Shown one piece after another: positions 11,011 to 24,100 of a DNA stretch of 64,000 nucleotides. Both the position numbers and the translations under genes were made by a program. Every line of letters starts with the position of its first letter. The stretch's first letter is position 1. Source of the DNA: Ipomoea triloba (taxonomy: Eukaryota > Streptophyta > Magnoliopsida > Solanales > Convolvulaceae); assembly GCF_003576645.1 (NCBI RefSeq), contig NC_044917.1:7670273-7734272 (forward strand), given 5' to 3'. Under the pieces are notes generated by a model. The model was not told the DNA's origin and ran no database searches. It saw only the letters and a program-made list of their open reading frames with translations.

Positions 11011-13215
11011 ATGAGCCTCAACTGCTCCATATTTGTTAGAAAAATGAAAGAGAGGAATGATTCTCCAATGCCAATTATAGGCGTTTATGTAGCAGCTGCT
11101 TCTCTGGCCTGCTCTTTCGCCATGTTCCGCAACTCCTCAATCAAATTAAACCTGGACTTGTCAGGCAGATTCTTTGCTCTCAATGCAACATGGCTGACAC
11201 TATTAGCCGCGGCTACCAAGCTGACAGGGGATCTCACATCTCCCATGTGGTCTGCCAAAGACAACATCGTCAAAATCACAAGCACTGCTTTCTTAACCAT
11301 CGCGATGGGCTGTTTTTTCACCACACTGGGCTCTATGAGTGATACAGATGTTCTCGCCACTAGGACCGCTTTGACCATATTGGTCATCACCGTGGTTGCG
11401 GATTTGTGCATACAATTAGGGACCGGTGCACTTGATTACTCGTTGTTCCCCGAGATCATCTTCGCCATTGTTCTGTTGCTCTGCATGTTCATAATTGTTT
11501 TCTGTTCGGCTTTAGCAGTTCCAGCAATCAAGAAACGCGCAGAGCTGAACTATCAGAAGATAGTTTCAGATGATGAACGGATGAAAGGGAAACAACGCAC
11601 AGTTGAAGAGCTGAGATTGAGTGTTACAAAGTTTTGGGTGATGGCAGCATCTGGTAGCCCCCAATTTCTTATGAAAAGGTTGGTCACCTATGTTTCTTCG
11701 ACTGTCGTTTCTTTACTTTCTGCCATTGTTATTTTTGTCGCGATTGATAGGATGAGACATGCGTTCGAAAAGTGGGTATCGTCTCATTGTAAGGAAGAAT
11801 CTGAGTATAAGTGGTCTGTCATGTTGATTATATTGTCTCAATCTGCAGTCACGGTACCATCTATGGTCTCAACTACAATTTTCTTGATTAGTGTCATGTG
11901 TGATAAGTATGAGAGTAATGGGATCAAAATCAGTAGAGAAGAATTCACAATTGAGTCTTATTGGACTGAAAGATTGGTGGAGTGGAGACAGAGTTCAATA
12001 GCTTTGAGGTTTAAGAAACGCACAATTAGAAAATTGTTACACAACATAAAATGGCTGATCTTGACTTTGTGCATACTACTTCAGACTCTGATTGTCATGT
12101 GGTGCAAGTTATGTTGTGCTCTCTCTTTTTACTCCGTGCTTCCATTAGTATTTTTAGTTAATCATTTACGTGAATTGTTTCACAAAACTGAAGTTTCAAA
12201 TCACCACCAGAAAAGTCACGAGGAGGTAGATCTCAACTGTTTTGTAATACTGCTCGAAGGAGAAAGACAACTTCCAAAAAGATTATTGAGAACGATTACT
12301 AACATGATGGATATGCATATTGAGATGGGTAAGATGCAATCGCCACAAAATCTATTTAATCTTCTCAATCATAGTTTCTCTTTTAGTGGGGTAGCAGAAT
12401 TTGATAGCAATCGAGTTTCAACTCTGTTATTCAGTGAACCTCCTAATTGTTGGACACTTCCCGTGATAACACTAACAACTATTGCCATTGCACTTCCAAA
12501 CATTGCAAGTCAACATATTGATGAATTGGTAAGCAGTGTTGATGAAGGCCTTCGCTACACAAGCCTTATAGATGCCTTAGATGATAAGTGTGGGTTGAAA
12601 AGCATAAAAAATGTAGCAAATGTTGTGTGGGTGGGAGTGGAGCTTCACAAGGAGTGGTTGGGCGTGGATCTTAAGGGCAAATTTAGGGAAGTAAATTCTG
12701 CTAAGGAGATTATCCAAACCCTAGCCCATGTAGCCGAACAAATCGTCATGGAGTTTAGCTTTATAGGAGACAAAACTCTAGTGCAAAATCCTCTCTACTG
12801 GCCTGCAAATGTTTTAGCTGCTAATTCAATGTATAGAATTAGTCGGACTATTTTGCTGTTCTATGAAAATGGTGAATGCCAAGTTGAAGAGTTGTTTAAG
12901 AAGTTAACATGCATGATTGCAGACATATTGACAGCTTGTCTTATCAATTTGCCCCGTGTGATAATTACCAAGTGCAAATGTAATGCTATTGAGGAAAGGG
13001 AGAAAAGCGTTCGTGATGCGATTATTCTTTTAGAAGAAACTGAATATATTCTAAGGCATTTTGAGGAGCATCAACTTTCAAGCATGGGTCCCAGACAACC
13101 ATTATGCATTGATGAATGGCGGCAGTGGTGGATGGAGAGACAAGTTCCAACTGTTTTAGCATCTGCACCTTCAGTTGAGTCCAATGAGTATGTGGCTGTT
13201 CAAATGCAGGCTTGA
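11011..13215 (+). CDS. Intronless multi-pass membrane protein, function unknown (734 aa)
   Basis: I do not recognise a named family. The protein has about eight hydrophobic segments in its first half, for example residues 20-40 (PIIGVYVAAASLACSFAMF), 53-70, 90-108, 118-140, 147-172, 225-245, 270-295 and 345-385. The second half (residues 390-734) is soluble, with charged and conserved-looking stretches such as HIDELVSSVDEGLRYTSL and WVGVELHKEWLGVDLKGKF, followed by a C-terminal coiled-coil-like helix (ILLEETEYILRHFEEHQL). It ends with a TGA at 13213. A single uninterrupted 2.2-kb frame with plant-like codon use argues for a real gene. ATG 11011 is the first in frame; a second ATG at 11044 is possible. 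Plants have lineage-expanded, uncharacterised membrane families of this layout, and a role cannot be assigned from sequence. Confidence 0.75.
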   Translation: MSLNCSIFVRKMKERNDSPMPIIGVYVAAASLACSFAMFRNSSIKLNLDLSGRFFALNATWLTLLAAATKLTGDLTSPMWSAKDNIVKITSTAFLTIAMGCFFTTLGSMSDTDVLATRTALTILVITVVADLCIQLGTGALDYSLFPEIIFAIVLLLCMFIIVFCSALAVPAIKKRAELNYQKIVSDDERMKGKQRTVEELRLSVTKFWVMAASGSPQFLMKRLVTYVSSTVVSLLSAIVIFVAIDRMRHAFEKWVSSHCKEESEYKWSVMLIILSQSAVTVPSMVSTTIFLISVMCDKYESNGIKISREEFTIESYWTERLVEWRQSSIALRFKKRTIRKLLHNIKWLILTLCILLQTLIVMWCKLCCALSFYSVLPLVFLVNHLRELFHKTEVSNHHQKSHEEVDLNCFVILLEGERQLPKRLLRTITNMMDMHIEMGKMQSPQNLFNLLNHSFSFSGVAEFDSNRVSTLLFSEPPNCWTLPVITLTTIAIALPNIASQHIDELVSSVDEGLRYTSLIDALDDKCGLKSIKNVANVVWVGVELHKEWLGVDLKGKFREVNSAKEIIQTLAHVAEQIVMEFSFIGDKTLVQNPLYWPANVLAANSMYRISRTILLFYENGECQVEELFKKLTCMIADILTACLINLPRVIITKCKCNAIEEREKSVRDAIILLEETEYILRHFEEHQLSSMGPRQPLCIDEWRQWWMERQVPTVLASAPSVESNEYVAVQMQA

Positions 13216-14441
13216 TTTTTATACATGTAAATATGTAATTGATAGTGTTTATTCCCTTCAATTTACAGAATATGCATAAAGTACAGTGTGGATCCATAAA
13301 TAAACTCTCAAATCTTCTCTTTTATTAATTGATATTGAACAATATAAAGAAAGGAGGGAGTATGACTTCTTTGGGTCTTCTAGAGGGAGGAAGAGAAGGG
13401 AAAAAGTCCCATAACTTGAAGGCTTAGGGCCCTTATATAAGCCCAATACCCGCACAGTATACCAAACATACGTATAATATTTGTAGGGCGATATGCTCAG
13501 GATATATTACCTATCAATAATATTTGTGTGTTTTCAATTCATATATGTACTCCGTAGTAGTCTTATGTTAATTTAGAAATATAAAAAGAGTAATGGTTGT
13601 TATGAACCAAAGAATTCAAGGAACTATTTATGTATGGAAAAATGTAATATATTGCAAACCTAGCTTGGCTTTTGGTCACTTTCTTCTCCCTAGTTAATTT
13701 AGAAATATAAAAAGAGTAATGGTTCTTATGAATCGAAGAATTCTAGGAACTATTTATGTATTTGAATGGAAAAATGTAATATATTGGAACCCTAGCTTGG
13801 CTTTTGGTCACTTTCTTCTCCCTAGTATAAGCACAAGGAACACAAGGAAGAACGGATTGTGAGATTATCCAAACTCTACATGGTAACTACAGACACATAA
13901 CACAGTAATATGTTGTAACATATTATATGTCTACAATTAACATATTATGTGTCTGTAGTTATCATCCGCACTTAACATTAATTGCAAGTACATAATATAT
14001 TAATTGTAAACACATAATTTGAAGATTATTTTTTACTAAGATCCACAATTCAAGGTAGACTCTGATTCATGGTATAATTTGACATAGGCTCATATACCTT
14101 ACCTCTTCAAATAATTCTTAAAGTAATAAATGCTCAAAGCATTTCAAACTACTCGGCGACTTGCAAATTGCAATTCGATGAAGGAAATGTATTAAACGAA
14201 ATTACTATTATCTCATTTAACTATTTAAGAATCGAGTGTAGAAAAATTCAATTGCTTCATTTTTCTCTATAGTTGACCAGCTATTGACTACTAAAATATC
14301 TAACCCTTAAAAAATTTAAAACAGATAATTCCGGTTCAGACCATATAAAAAGACCAACAATCAGACAAATGACCTTATCATCATATATCCATCTCCTTCA
14401 ACTCTGATTCTTCAGTCTTCGTGCTTCACTTACCAACAGTC
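13216..14441. other. Intergenic with a ~130-bp tandem duplication
   Basis: No gene seen. Besides the duplication listed separately, an inverted motif around catattatgtgtctgtagtt near 13890-13960 is present. The 5' flank of the next gene contains a possible TATA (ccatataaaaag at 14340-14351). Confidence 0.5.
13568..13825. repeat. Direct tandem duplication, 126 + 132 bp
   Basis: Copy 1 (13568-13693) and copy 2 (13694-13825) both run from ttaatttagaaatataaaaa to cactttcttctccctag. They differ by a few substitutions and a 6-bp indel (tttgaa in copy 2). The copies abut exactly, so this is a local tandem duplication and not two independent insertions. Confidence 0.9.
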
Positions 14442-15053
14442 ATGGCTTCTAATATATTTCAACTCCCTTTTCACGTAATTCATCCAAACCCTTCAGTTCT
14501 TCGAAAGCAGTTTGCCATCAAATGCACTTCTTCTTCTTCAACACCAGAGCCAGAAACCGACCCTGACTTCCCAACTCCTAGCGAGGGAGCAACCACCCCT
14601 GCAGACAAATTCCCCATTGAAAAACGACGAAGATCCGCAATCATCAGGGATAGAAAATCAAGAATTGGGCTTGCAAAGCCGGAGCCACGAAACTTTGAGA
14701 TTGGGTGGAAGAGAACTAAGCCTATTCAAATAGAGGAGCCAGTTGGGTTTGTGATAATGGACTTCTTGGAGAAGCTGGAAGGATTGATAATGGCACGACA
14801 ATATGGGTCAACAGCTCTGTTGGCCAAGGTCGGAGAAATAGTGGCGGAGAGAGCCAGAGAAGAAGCAGAGGTGTTGCAGGAGGAAGGAAAAGTTGAAGAG
14901 AGAATGGTCACTGAGCTGTTCAGAGTGTTGAAGCTAATGGAGATGGACTTGGCCATGGTGAAAGCTGCAGTGAAAGAAGAGACATTAAATGAGAGGCTTG
15001 AGCAAGCTACGGCAAGGTGTAGGCAAGCCATTCTCGTTGCTAGTTCCTTTTGA
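14442..15053 (+). CDS. Predicted chloroplast-targeted small protein, function unknown (203 aa)
   Basis: A single-exon frame starts at ATG 14442 (MASNIFQLPFHVIHP) and ends at TGA 15051. The first 45 residues are rich in Ser and Thr and poor in acids, consistent with a plastid transit peptide. A basic stretch follows (KRRRSAIIRDRKSRIGLAKP), then a GWKRTKP segment and a helical C-terminal half rich in Glu, Lys and Ala (residues 105-200), probably coiled-coil. The family looks plant-specific, but I cannot name it with confidence. Upstream, a TATA-like ccatataaaaag lies about 95 bp before the ATG. Its stop codon is only 82 bp from that of the convergent PPR gene, so their 3' UTRs probably overlap. 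Confidence 0.75.
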   Translation: MASNIFQLPFHVIHPNPSVLRKQFAIKCTSSSSTPEPETDPDFPTPSEGATTPADKFPIEKRRRSAIIRDRKSRIGLAKPEPRNFEIGWKRTKPIQIEEPVGFVIMDFLEKLEGLIMARQYGSTALLAKVGEIVAERAREEAEVLQEEGKVEERMVTELFRVLKLMEMDLAMVKAAVKEETLNERLEQATARCRQAILVASSF

Positions 15054-15135
15054 GGTTCATTGTTATAATAAACATCAAAATATAAAAATAAAAAACATAA
15101 AAAAAGTCTTAGTAGCTTGGTGAAGGAAAATTACT

Positions 15136-18100
15136 TCATACGACAAAAGCTTTATTCCTTTTATTCCGTCCTTTTCTGTAAGTTTTTTGGCATTCTTTGA
15201 TGACATAGCAAACATGCGGATCTTCTTTTGGAATTTTTCTTAGTATAGCTGCTGCAGGTTTTTGTAACCCTGATGCCAAGAGGACTTGGTACATCCTGCA
15301 CAAGCATTGAAATAATGAAATATGAAAAAGAGCACAAGAAAACTGTCTGACAAGTCAGTGATCCCTCCAAGTACCAGTTCTATATGAAAATCCTCAATTG
15401 ACCATTCCTTTCAAGTCTAGACATTCCAAGAATAAAACTAATCCCATTTGGTGAAAGCTTATGATTATGGCTTAATGACTATAAATTATGTATAATTAAA
15501 TAATACACTCCAAGTTACATTACCAAGCATGTACAAAGTAGATTATTCAATCTATTAATTTCAACAATATATGTACCCAAAACATTTCAAAAATGAGTAA
15601 ATAAACTATATCAAATGGGCACTATAAATTAGGAAATTTTGAACTCGTAAGCTGGCATTAAAAGTTACTTGGAAAATTAGAAGTTATTTCTTAAATTACA
15701 AGGCATTGGCCATTTTATAGTACAGGTCTATTTTACACAATCTGCAACCAGTCTTAATTGGAGCAAAATCAGGTTACAGAAAAGATGTTCACTAATCACT
15801 AGTTTGATCTCTTGACAAATTTGGTAGGCCAATAGCAAGCAAATGAGACTAAGATAACAAAGATAGGTGTAGGGTTTTACCTCAAATAATTTAAAGTGTT
15901 GTAGCGAAGTCCAGCTTTCCGGTACTCTCCCCAAATCTTGAAACAAAATGGTAAACATTTGGCACTTATACAAGCACTGAGGAGGAAATCAAGACTCTTG
16001 CGGGAAGGGAGGACACCCAACTCATTCTTGATAGTTTGAAGCAGACTCCAACCAATCTCCAAGTTTATTGGCTCTTTTTCCGCAACAAGGCAGAAAACCT
16101 ATTCCATGATAAGGTAAAACTTTTCATCTTATCAGTTATAAAAGCATTGAGAAATTGTAATCAGCACAAGAATAGGTCTCAAGAGTGCATATACTATTGC
16201 AAAAATATGTTAAAAGTGGCATTGTGTCAATACCAAGTATACCATTCTATTCATTAATGCCATGTTTGATGTGGCAAATGCAAGGAAAGAAAACAATGGG
16301 TAAAGAAAAGCGAGTGGTAAACTTTAGTGTTTGGACATAAAAGAAAATAGAGAGAGGAAAGATTATGAAGAGAAAATGCTTCCCCATCCAATTGAACATT
16401 GTTTCTCCCACCCTCTCAATAAATGCTTCACCTCCCTTTCTCACTCATATCAACTGATTTTATTTCTCATCAACACGCATATTTTCTCTATTTTATCTTC
16501 CCATTTTCTTTCTCCACACTTTCCATGCATCCAAACAACACTAAATTCCTTCAGCAGGATTGAAATGTGCTCCTTGCCACAAAATTTCAGAAGTTACAAT
16601 TAGTGAACAAGAGAAGAATACCTCATCAAAAAGAACCTCTCTAGCCACCTCATCATTGCAGTACATTTCCTTGAGTTTCTTGAGCAAGCCAATGACAGGT
16701 CTGGAAAAAACAAAGGCAAGTCACCCCTAAAAGTAATCTCTAAAATTTTGCACTGATCAATTAAAATAAATAAATAAACAAATATTTAGAAAAACTAAGA
16801 ATAATGGAACCTGAACTGTTCATGCCGAATGCAATACGATATGACCCTAAAAGAGGCATCAACCTGGTAATCTCGATCATCTAACTCGTCAAGCAGATGA
16901 AGCAATCTATCCAATTCTCCTTCAGATTGCAGATGCTCCTGGAGGTTTATAAAGAAGGGAGGTCAGCGATGAAAGCCAAAATGCATGAGATCTTCAAAAC
17001 AAAACCCAAAATAAATAAATAAATAAGTAAATAAATGTAAAGCAGACTTACAATAAGGCTTATAACTGTTTTTGGTGTCCGGTTGCATTTAGTTTGTTTA
17101 ATTTCTTCATAAATATCAAGGGCATCAGATATTTGCCCATGTGAGGCAAGAGCTGAAACAAGCACACTTTTGACTTCATTTAAGCTCTTTACTGGTATCC
17201 TTTCATCCAAGATTACCTGTGCAAAAGATTGTGTGCTAGAGTGCTTGACTAGCTTAAATATAAATAAATAAATAAACAAGCATGCAGGAAGAACCTAGCT
17301 GAAAAGAAATACAAAATACACACTGAGAAATACAGGTGACTAGGTGAGGAATACCTGCTTAGCTTTTTCAAACTGTCCACAGGCTGCATATGCATTTATG
17401 AGTGACATATACACGTGCTTTGTGACTTCAACTCCAGAATTATTCATCTCATTATAAAGCTACAAGCAGATTACCAAACCGAAAATGATTAGATAGTATT
17501 TTTATCAAGTTTTAGCATCAGTAGAAGTCTGCATGTACATGCAAAGAAACAAATATCATTAAAAGGTAACTTATTTACGTACTCAAATAATCATAAGAAA
17601 TTGTCAATGAAAATGTACCAATGGATTGTCTTGAGAGTGAATTGGAGAGACCATATTTGTTAACAAATACACTGTTGGAAAAGTAATCATGAATTCAAGA
17701 TGCTAAATTGCAGAAGGTATATAACAGTGTCTCGTTTTTCAGCAGTACAAATCTTTACTAGAACATAGAAACCTTACACTAAGTTCACTTAATGGACGAT
17801 GCCCTGCTCTCCCATATTCAATGTAATGATTGACATTCAATGTCAAGAGTTCTCGCCCACATAAGTAAAAACTAAATCAATCATTCATGAAAGAAAAATA
17901 AACACTAAGCATAAAATGCAGAGTACAACTTCAAATAAAACTAGTGAGAAATGTGAGACTTGGTGTTTCAAAAAAAATGTGAGACTTGGGAAATTAACCC
18001 TCAATTTGGAATAAAGGAGGTATCAACTAGCTTATCACTTTTTGTCATACAGCATTGGAAAACACTTAAATAAGTCCAGGCACCTCTTGGGAGTTGGGGC

Positions 18101-21100
18101 TTGAAGGGACAAGGAAGAAGATTATGTCTACTGGAGGACTTCATTTTGGGTCTTTTTAGATTCTATCTACAGATATGCATACAAAACCTAAAAATGTTCA
18201 AACCCATTCTGAGTAAAGCCATATTGTAATATACTAGATGAGGTTTTCAGAAAAGAATGGCTTTAGGACCTTGATTATATCCTCTTCACTCTTGCAATTG
18301 TTTAAAAGGTAGCTAAAAGTTAGAGAGTCTGGTTTCACATTTGCATGTTCCATTTGTTTGAGAACCATCAGCCCACTGCGTATGTTTTTCTGCAAATTCA
18401 GCAGCTATATAGGTCAAACACAAATCATACTAGAAGAAATAGTCATCACACCAATGACAATAGATAAGAAAAAACTAAATCACACCAATCTAAAGTAACC
18501 ACCTATCCAGTTATAGTCATGGTTAATGCACATCTCCACAAGATATAATTACCACTATCATGCTAAAAGCACTAACTGATACCTTACATTCAGTTTGATA
18601 GACAGACATACAAAAACATGAATATGTATATATGAATTTATATTGAAAGAATATGGCAGATATAAAGGTTATAAAAAAAATGGAAGTGATTTCCCCTATT
18701 ATCGTGCTACCCTCTTGTACCTTAGCTAATAGAATTTAAAATTATCCCCTCCCATAGTAGTGAATGCACCGAACTTCGTTCATAATTTCTAACAACCAGA
18801 AATCAGAAGAACCAACATCTATAAAGGTGAAACAAAGCAACCTCACGAAAATAACCAGCCATTATGGCATTGTACATGTTAACTGTAGGCAACAAATTCA
18901 ATTTCCCCAAGTCTTTGATCATTTTGTATGCTCCATCAAACTGCATTCAATGAAACATGAAGTACATTAAAATAATGCATCTTTGTTTTTACACAAGCAC
19001 AACAAACTGCAAAATAACTTCAGACTTACATCTTTCATTTTTACACTCAAATGTATCAACTTCTGGAAAGTCTCATTGTTCGGTTTCAGATCATGGGAAC
19101 TTATGATCAAATACATCTGGCGAACCTTCAGAACATGGGAAAATAGAATATTATTTAATGTGAAAACCAAACAGTTAAATAAACAAACTTGAGATTAGAA
19201 CTTATAAAGTAAAACTGGCATAATGTTTTCATGGCAGTTTCTGCACTCCATCACGTACTAAAGAAACATTTAAATTCTGGTAAAAATAATCTCTCAGAAG
19301 GTTTATTATTGATAATACGTCAAAAATACTGAAGAAGAAGCAATAGAAGTTTAATTGACTAATATACATGATTACATGTATTGATATTATTAATTATTTG
19401 TGCAAAGAGGAAATCAGTACATGACTCATAACTTAGAAGAATTTATGGACCTCTCCCAAGCTCTCGTCAACTCTGATTAATTGATTTTTCTGAAAAACAA
19501 ATGTAAATATTTTTTATGCCCCAGCTTTAGTTTTTGTATTCTGTGAGTAATACATTCAGGGAGAAAAATGAATTAACCTCTAAGAAACAATCAGAAAAAA
19601 AACATCTCTAAATGCCCTTTTCACAGGAATTCTTCTCAAGCTCATGCACTTTCTTTAGCCTCTTTTTTCTAGGGAACATACTTTAAAGTACATCTATGTG
19701 TAACCATGTATCCATGTGCAAATGGACACAGGCACACAGCAAATGACTGAATTGTTGTTACAGTTATGCCAGCGGCCCAGCACTATGAAAAGCAAGATGG
19801 TAACACTTTGCACCAGGAAGCTAATTGATGCATTCTACCCAACTCTTTGAGCAGAAATTGCAATTAAGGATTATCGAGGATGACAATTAGAAAATAAATA
19901 GAAAACAACACTTACCAAATTAAACTCACAGCTATCTTCACAGGCATCTAGTATCAAATTAAATGTCCCTGTTGATAAAGACAAACCTGCTTCAATCATC
20001 TGATCCACAATATTGAGTGCTGTGTGCACCTAGTAGCAATGGAGAAAAGAACCCTAATTTCAGAGTGCCAGAGGGACTGAGTAAAAACAAGTATTTTAGA
20101 TCAATATTTTACCAGCAAGGAATGTGGGAGGAGTGTTGTCCATGCCAATCTCCATCAACCTTAGTAAGAGAAACTTTCGAAAAGAAGCAATTCATACCTT
20201 TAGTAACTCACAGGAGAACCTGATGAGCTTCTCACATTGTTCAGATGTAAGTGCCACATCCAACTCAGAATGCAAGTTTTTGAATTTAAGAACAACATCT
20301 TCAACCTTTCATTTCAATAGCAGAGTTGAATCAGGAGGAGACACATAAAAGATGAGGACAAACAATTTAAAGATTGACAATGCACGGATAAAAGAACATA
20401 AAATTGACTTTGAAACCTCAAATGACAATGATGTATGCTATGATGAACTAAGAAACAAATGATTAAGCACATCATAAGGCCCATAGCCCATAGCAATCTA
20501 AGGTCCAACTACTAAACAACAAGAAGGTTACAGGCAAAGATAGAGTAACAAAGATTTAAAGAATAAAAAATAATAAAGCACTAGATTCTAGTACAAGTGA
20601 GCTTGTGTATACATACTCCATGAGGTCAAAATAGCCTTGTATAAGCCTACAAGGTGTGTATTTTAATGTCTCTTCAAATATTAAACAGAAGTTAAAAGGC
20701 AAAAACAAATATCTTGCAAATGAATAACTGCTAGTAGACTGAAGATAATTTGAGTAGTGATAACTTTGATTTGTGAAGTCGAATTCTTAACACATACAGG
20801 TAACAGGTCCTTCAGTTTTGGATTTCCAACATGTTCCAAATCTTTGCTTTCTGTTTAAAAATACAGTAAGTCCACTAATATTGCATTTTCCCGTAATTAT
20901 CATGGTAGCTACTTCCATTAAGAAAATGCTTCAAGACTCTACAATCAAAGCAACGATAAATGATTCTTATTCTTGAAAAAGTCATCTTGAAGCAGCATTA
21001 TAGGACCATGCAGCTTAGGTTTCTGCATCCAATGGCCTTAGCCCTAATCCAGGCACCTTAGATGACAGAGGTCTCATCAACTGAATGTATGGACATTATA

Positions 21101-24100
21101 AGTTATCATTATAGTACCTGAATTATTATGCCTAATCACTTAGAGATCCTGAGATCCATCACCAATTAAATAAAGACAGATCTCAAAAAAAAAATCAAAA
21201 AAGGAGCAAAAAATCAAAATTCTAAAGGCAGTATCCAGTCATTATAGTCCCATTAACTGCTCAAGAACTAGCGAATTACCCATCACTAGCAGTTTTAAAC
21301 CAGGGTACCCATAGGTTGATATTGAACTGTATGTTTTCCATTTCCAACATGATGAAGCATAATCAAGAGTTTTAGTAATGTGACTTGTAGAACATAAACT
21401 CCTGAAGCAGAAGTCTCTCAAGTTGAACATGCAGCCCAAATATCTATATTTATGTAACCAGACTTGCCATGTAGGGGGCATAAACTCCTGAAGCAGAAGT
21501 CTCTTAAGTTGAGCCACTGAGGATTCTAAGATATTACCACACACATTGATAAGAAGTTCCCTTATCCAAATTTCCTACGCTATACAAATTTATGCAAACT
21601 GAGCCTAAGGCCAGTCCCTCCATTCCTAAATAATTGGGCCACTTTACTATTCAATCAGTCAACTTGACCAAAACTTGAATTTAGTATTGGCAATAATAAT
21701 TCAATTTTTAAAGTTGTATATCATGAAGCTATATGTTAAAGAAAAACTAAATGGAATATTTCCTACCATTAAATTTGGCATGCTTGTTGTATATTCATAG
21801 ATGAAACTTGAGATATTTTCTGCTCCAATGTCTGCATTTAGGGAAATTATATCAAGGTGCATGTTAAAGATATATTTGAAATTTAGTACTCATTAATAAT
21901 TCATATACTCAGTAACATTATTATGGATATTTACTTGAACTATTTGAAAAAGAACGGAAAACTGATTGCTGCACATGTACATAAAGTCCACTCCTAACAT
22001 ATGTATCACGAATTCAAAAATATCAAGTATGAAAAAAATATGTTCAGTCTAAAATATTATATTAACATAACCATACTACACTACTAATACATTGTTAAGC
22101 TGTTTCAGATGGAAAAATACAATTTGAAAAGATAGTCATAAAACCACTTGAAAATCTTCACCTATTGAAGATGAATCCAGTTAGACATCATTACCTTCAG
22201 TAAATCAATGATTTAACAAAGTGTGATACAATTAATCCAACAAAATAAAATGTTGATGACATACCTGTAGTCTTCAAATCCAGAAAGCATTTCTCTGCAA
22301 ATGTTTCCAACATTAACTTTCCCAACAACTTGAAGATGTTAGATAGATGTTTCACGGATGCAACTGATGTTATGTCAACAGTGTTTAAAAGCCGCATACA
22401 CCCCTTTTTGCAGCCGCTATTACACATAGCTAACAAATAATTTTCTGCATCAATTTTTAAAATTGTTAGGTCCTCAAGCTGATCTTTAGTATTCCCAATA
22501 TAAAATAAATAAATAAAAATAAAGTCAAAACATGGAAAATTTATAGATTGTTCTAGATTGAATTACTAAAATTAAAGAAAAAATATTTATTAATCATATC
22601 ACCTCTAAAATTTTAAACTTAAATGCATCTCATGTATATACATAAGTAATTCAGTTCATAAATAAATGAAATTAAAAGTAAAAAATAGCACACTGTAAGC
22701 ATACTGCAGATTAAAAAAGAAAATATATTCTAAACTAGTACACTATGGATTAGCAACTTAAAATTTAACTTTTACAGAGTTAAGAAAGTAACCGTAGATT
22801 CATAATGAAAACATGTTTAACATATTACATTCATTCACCAACAACCAAGAAGATTTATGGCTTAACTGCATGGCCAGTACTAGGGAACAAAACAACAATA
22901 GGAAAGATAATACTCCATAATAAATAATAACGACAGCCACACTCCTCCCAGAAAAACTTTTGAGTGGATGGATTTGAAAAATAAACATAAAGAACACAAT
23001 TACCAACATCAAACATGAGAATAGATAAATAAAGAAAGAAAAGATAAATAGAGAATGAATACCGAAGAAAATCCAAACAGCACACAAATCCAAACCACAT
23101 CTTGAAACTACGAAATGCTATGTTTAACTGTTTAAGATGAATAATGAAGATCAGTAGATGAAATTACCAAAACATGTAAACATATTTAAACTGAGGTTTG
23201 GAGCATTGCAGTTAAAATTACAAACCTTGAAAAGCATATTTGTCTTCACCGTCATAAAGAGCAAGAGAATAGAGGAGCTCCTCAATTTTATCTTGATTAT
23301 CAATCTTTATCCAGAGCAACATTTCATAGTAAGCTAATTTTGGAAGTGAACAACCATTTCCATCCCTAATGAGTTCACAGAAAAAGTGGAACTCAGGGAC
23401 CATGCCAAAATCAATGAAAAACATAAGAACTGGACCATAAGTCTCTTCTTCTAATTGGAAACCTCGTTCCTTAATTGCTTGAAGATATTTATAAGCATTG
23501 GAAAGTTGCTCCAGCGACTCCTCTACAGTGTCCATTTTCCTTGCTTTTTCTACAGAAAGACTTACTATTGCATTATATTCTTTCAGGCCAGTTTCTCGTC
23601 CCAGTTTACCAAGCACCAGAATTGTAGCATCTGTACCCATTTGCTTGGCACACAAGTTAGTTAAGCAGTCTAGCCGAGCCTTTCGACTACTTTTATAAGT
23701 CCATTTACGTTTCCTTTCACGTGAAACTTCCTTTCGATACAATGATACATTATCATATGAAATGTTTGAGATCCATGGCACACCCAAAACATTTTCCAGT
23801 GACTTATCACCATTAGTCGCTTGTGATTCAGGTGAATTAACCAAGTCTGAATCTTCTGTCCCCATTTTCTTGGCACACAAGTCAGTTAAGCATTCTAGAT
23901 GAGTCTGTTGACTACTCTTGTAAGTCCATTTTTGCTTCCTTTCTTGTGAAACTTCCTTCTGAACAAATGATACATTACAGTGTGAAATGCTTGAAGTCCA
24001 TGGTACACCCAAAACATTTTCCAGAGACTTATCATCATTAGTCACTTGTGATTTGGGTGAACTAACCAAGTCTGAATCTATGCCAACTGCAGTTAACAAG

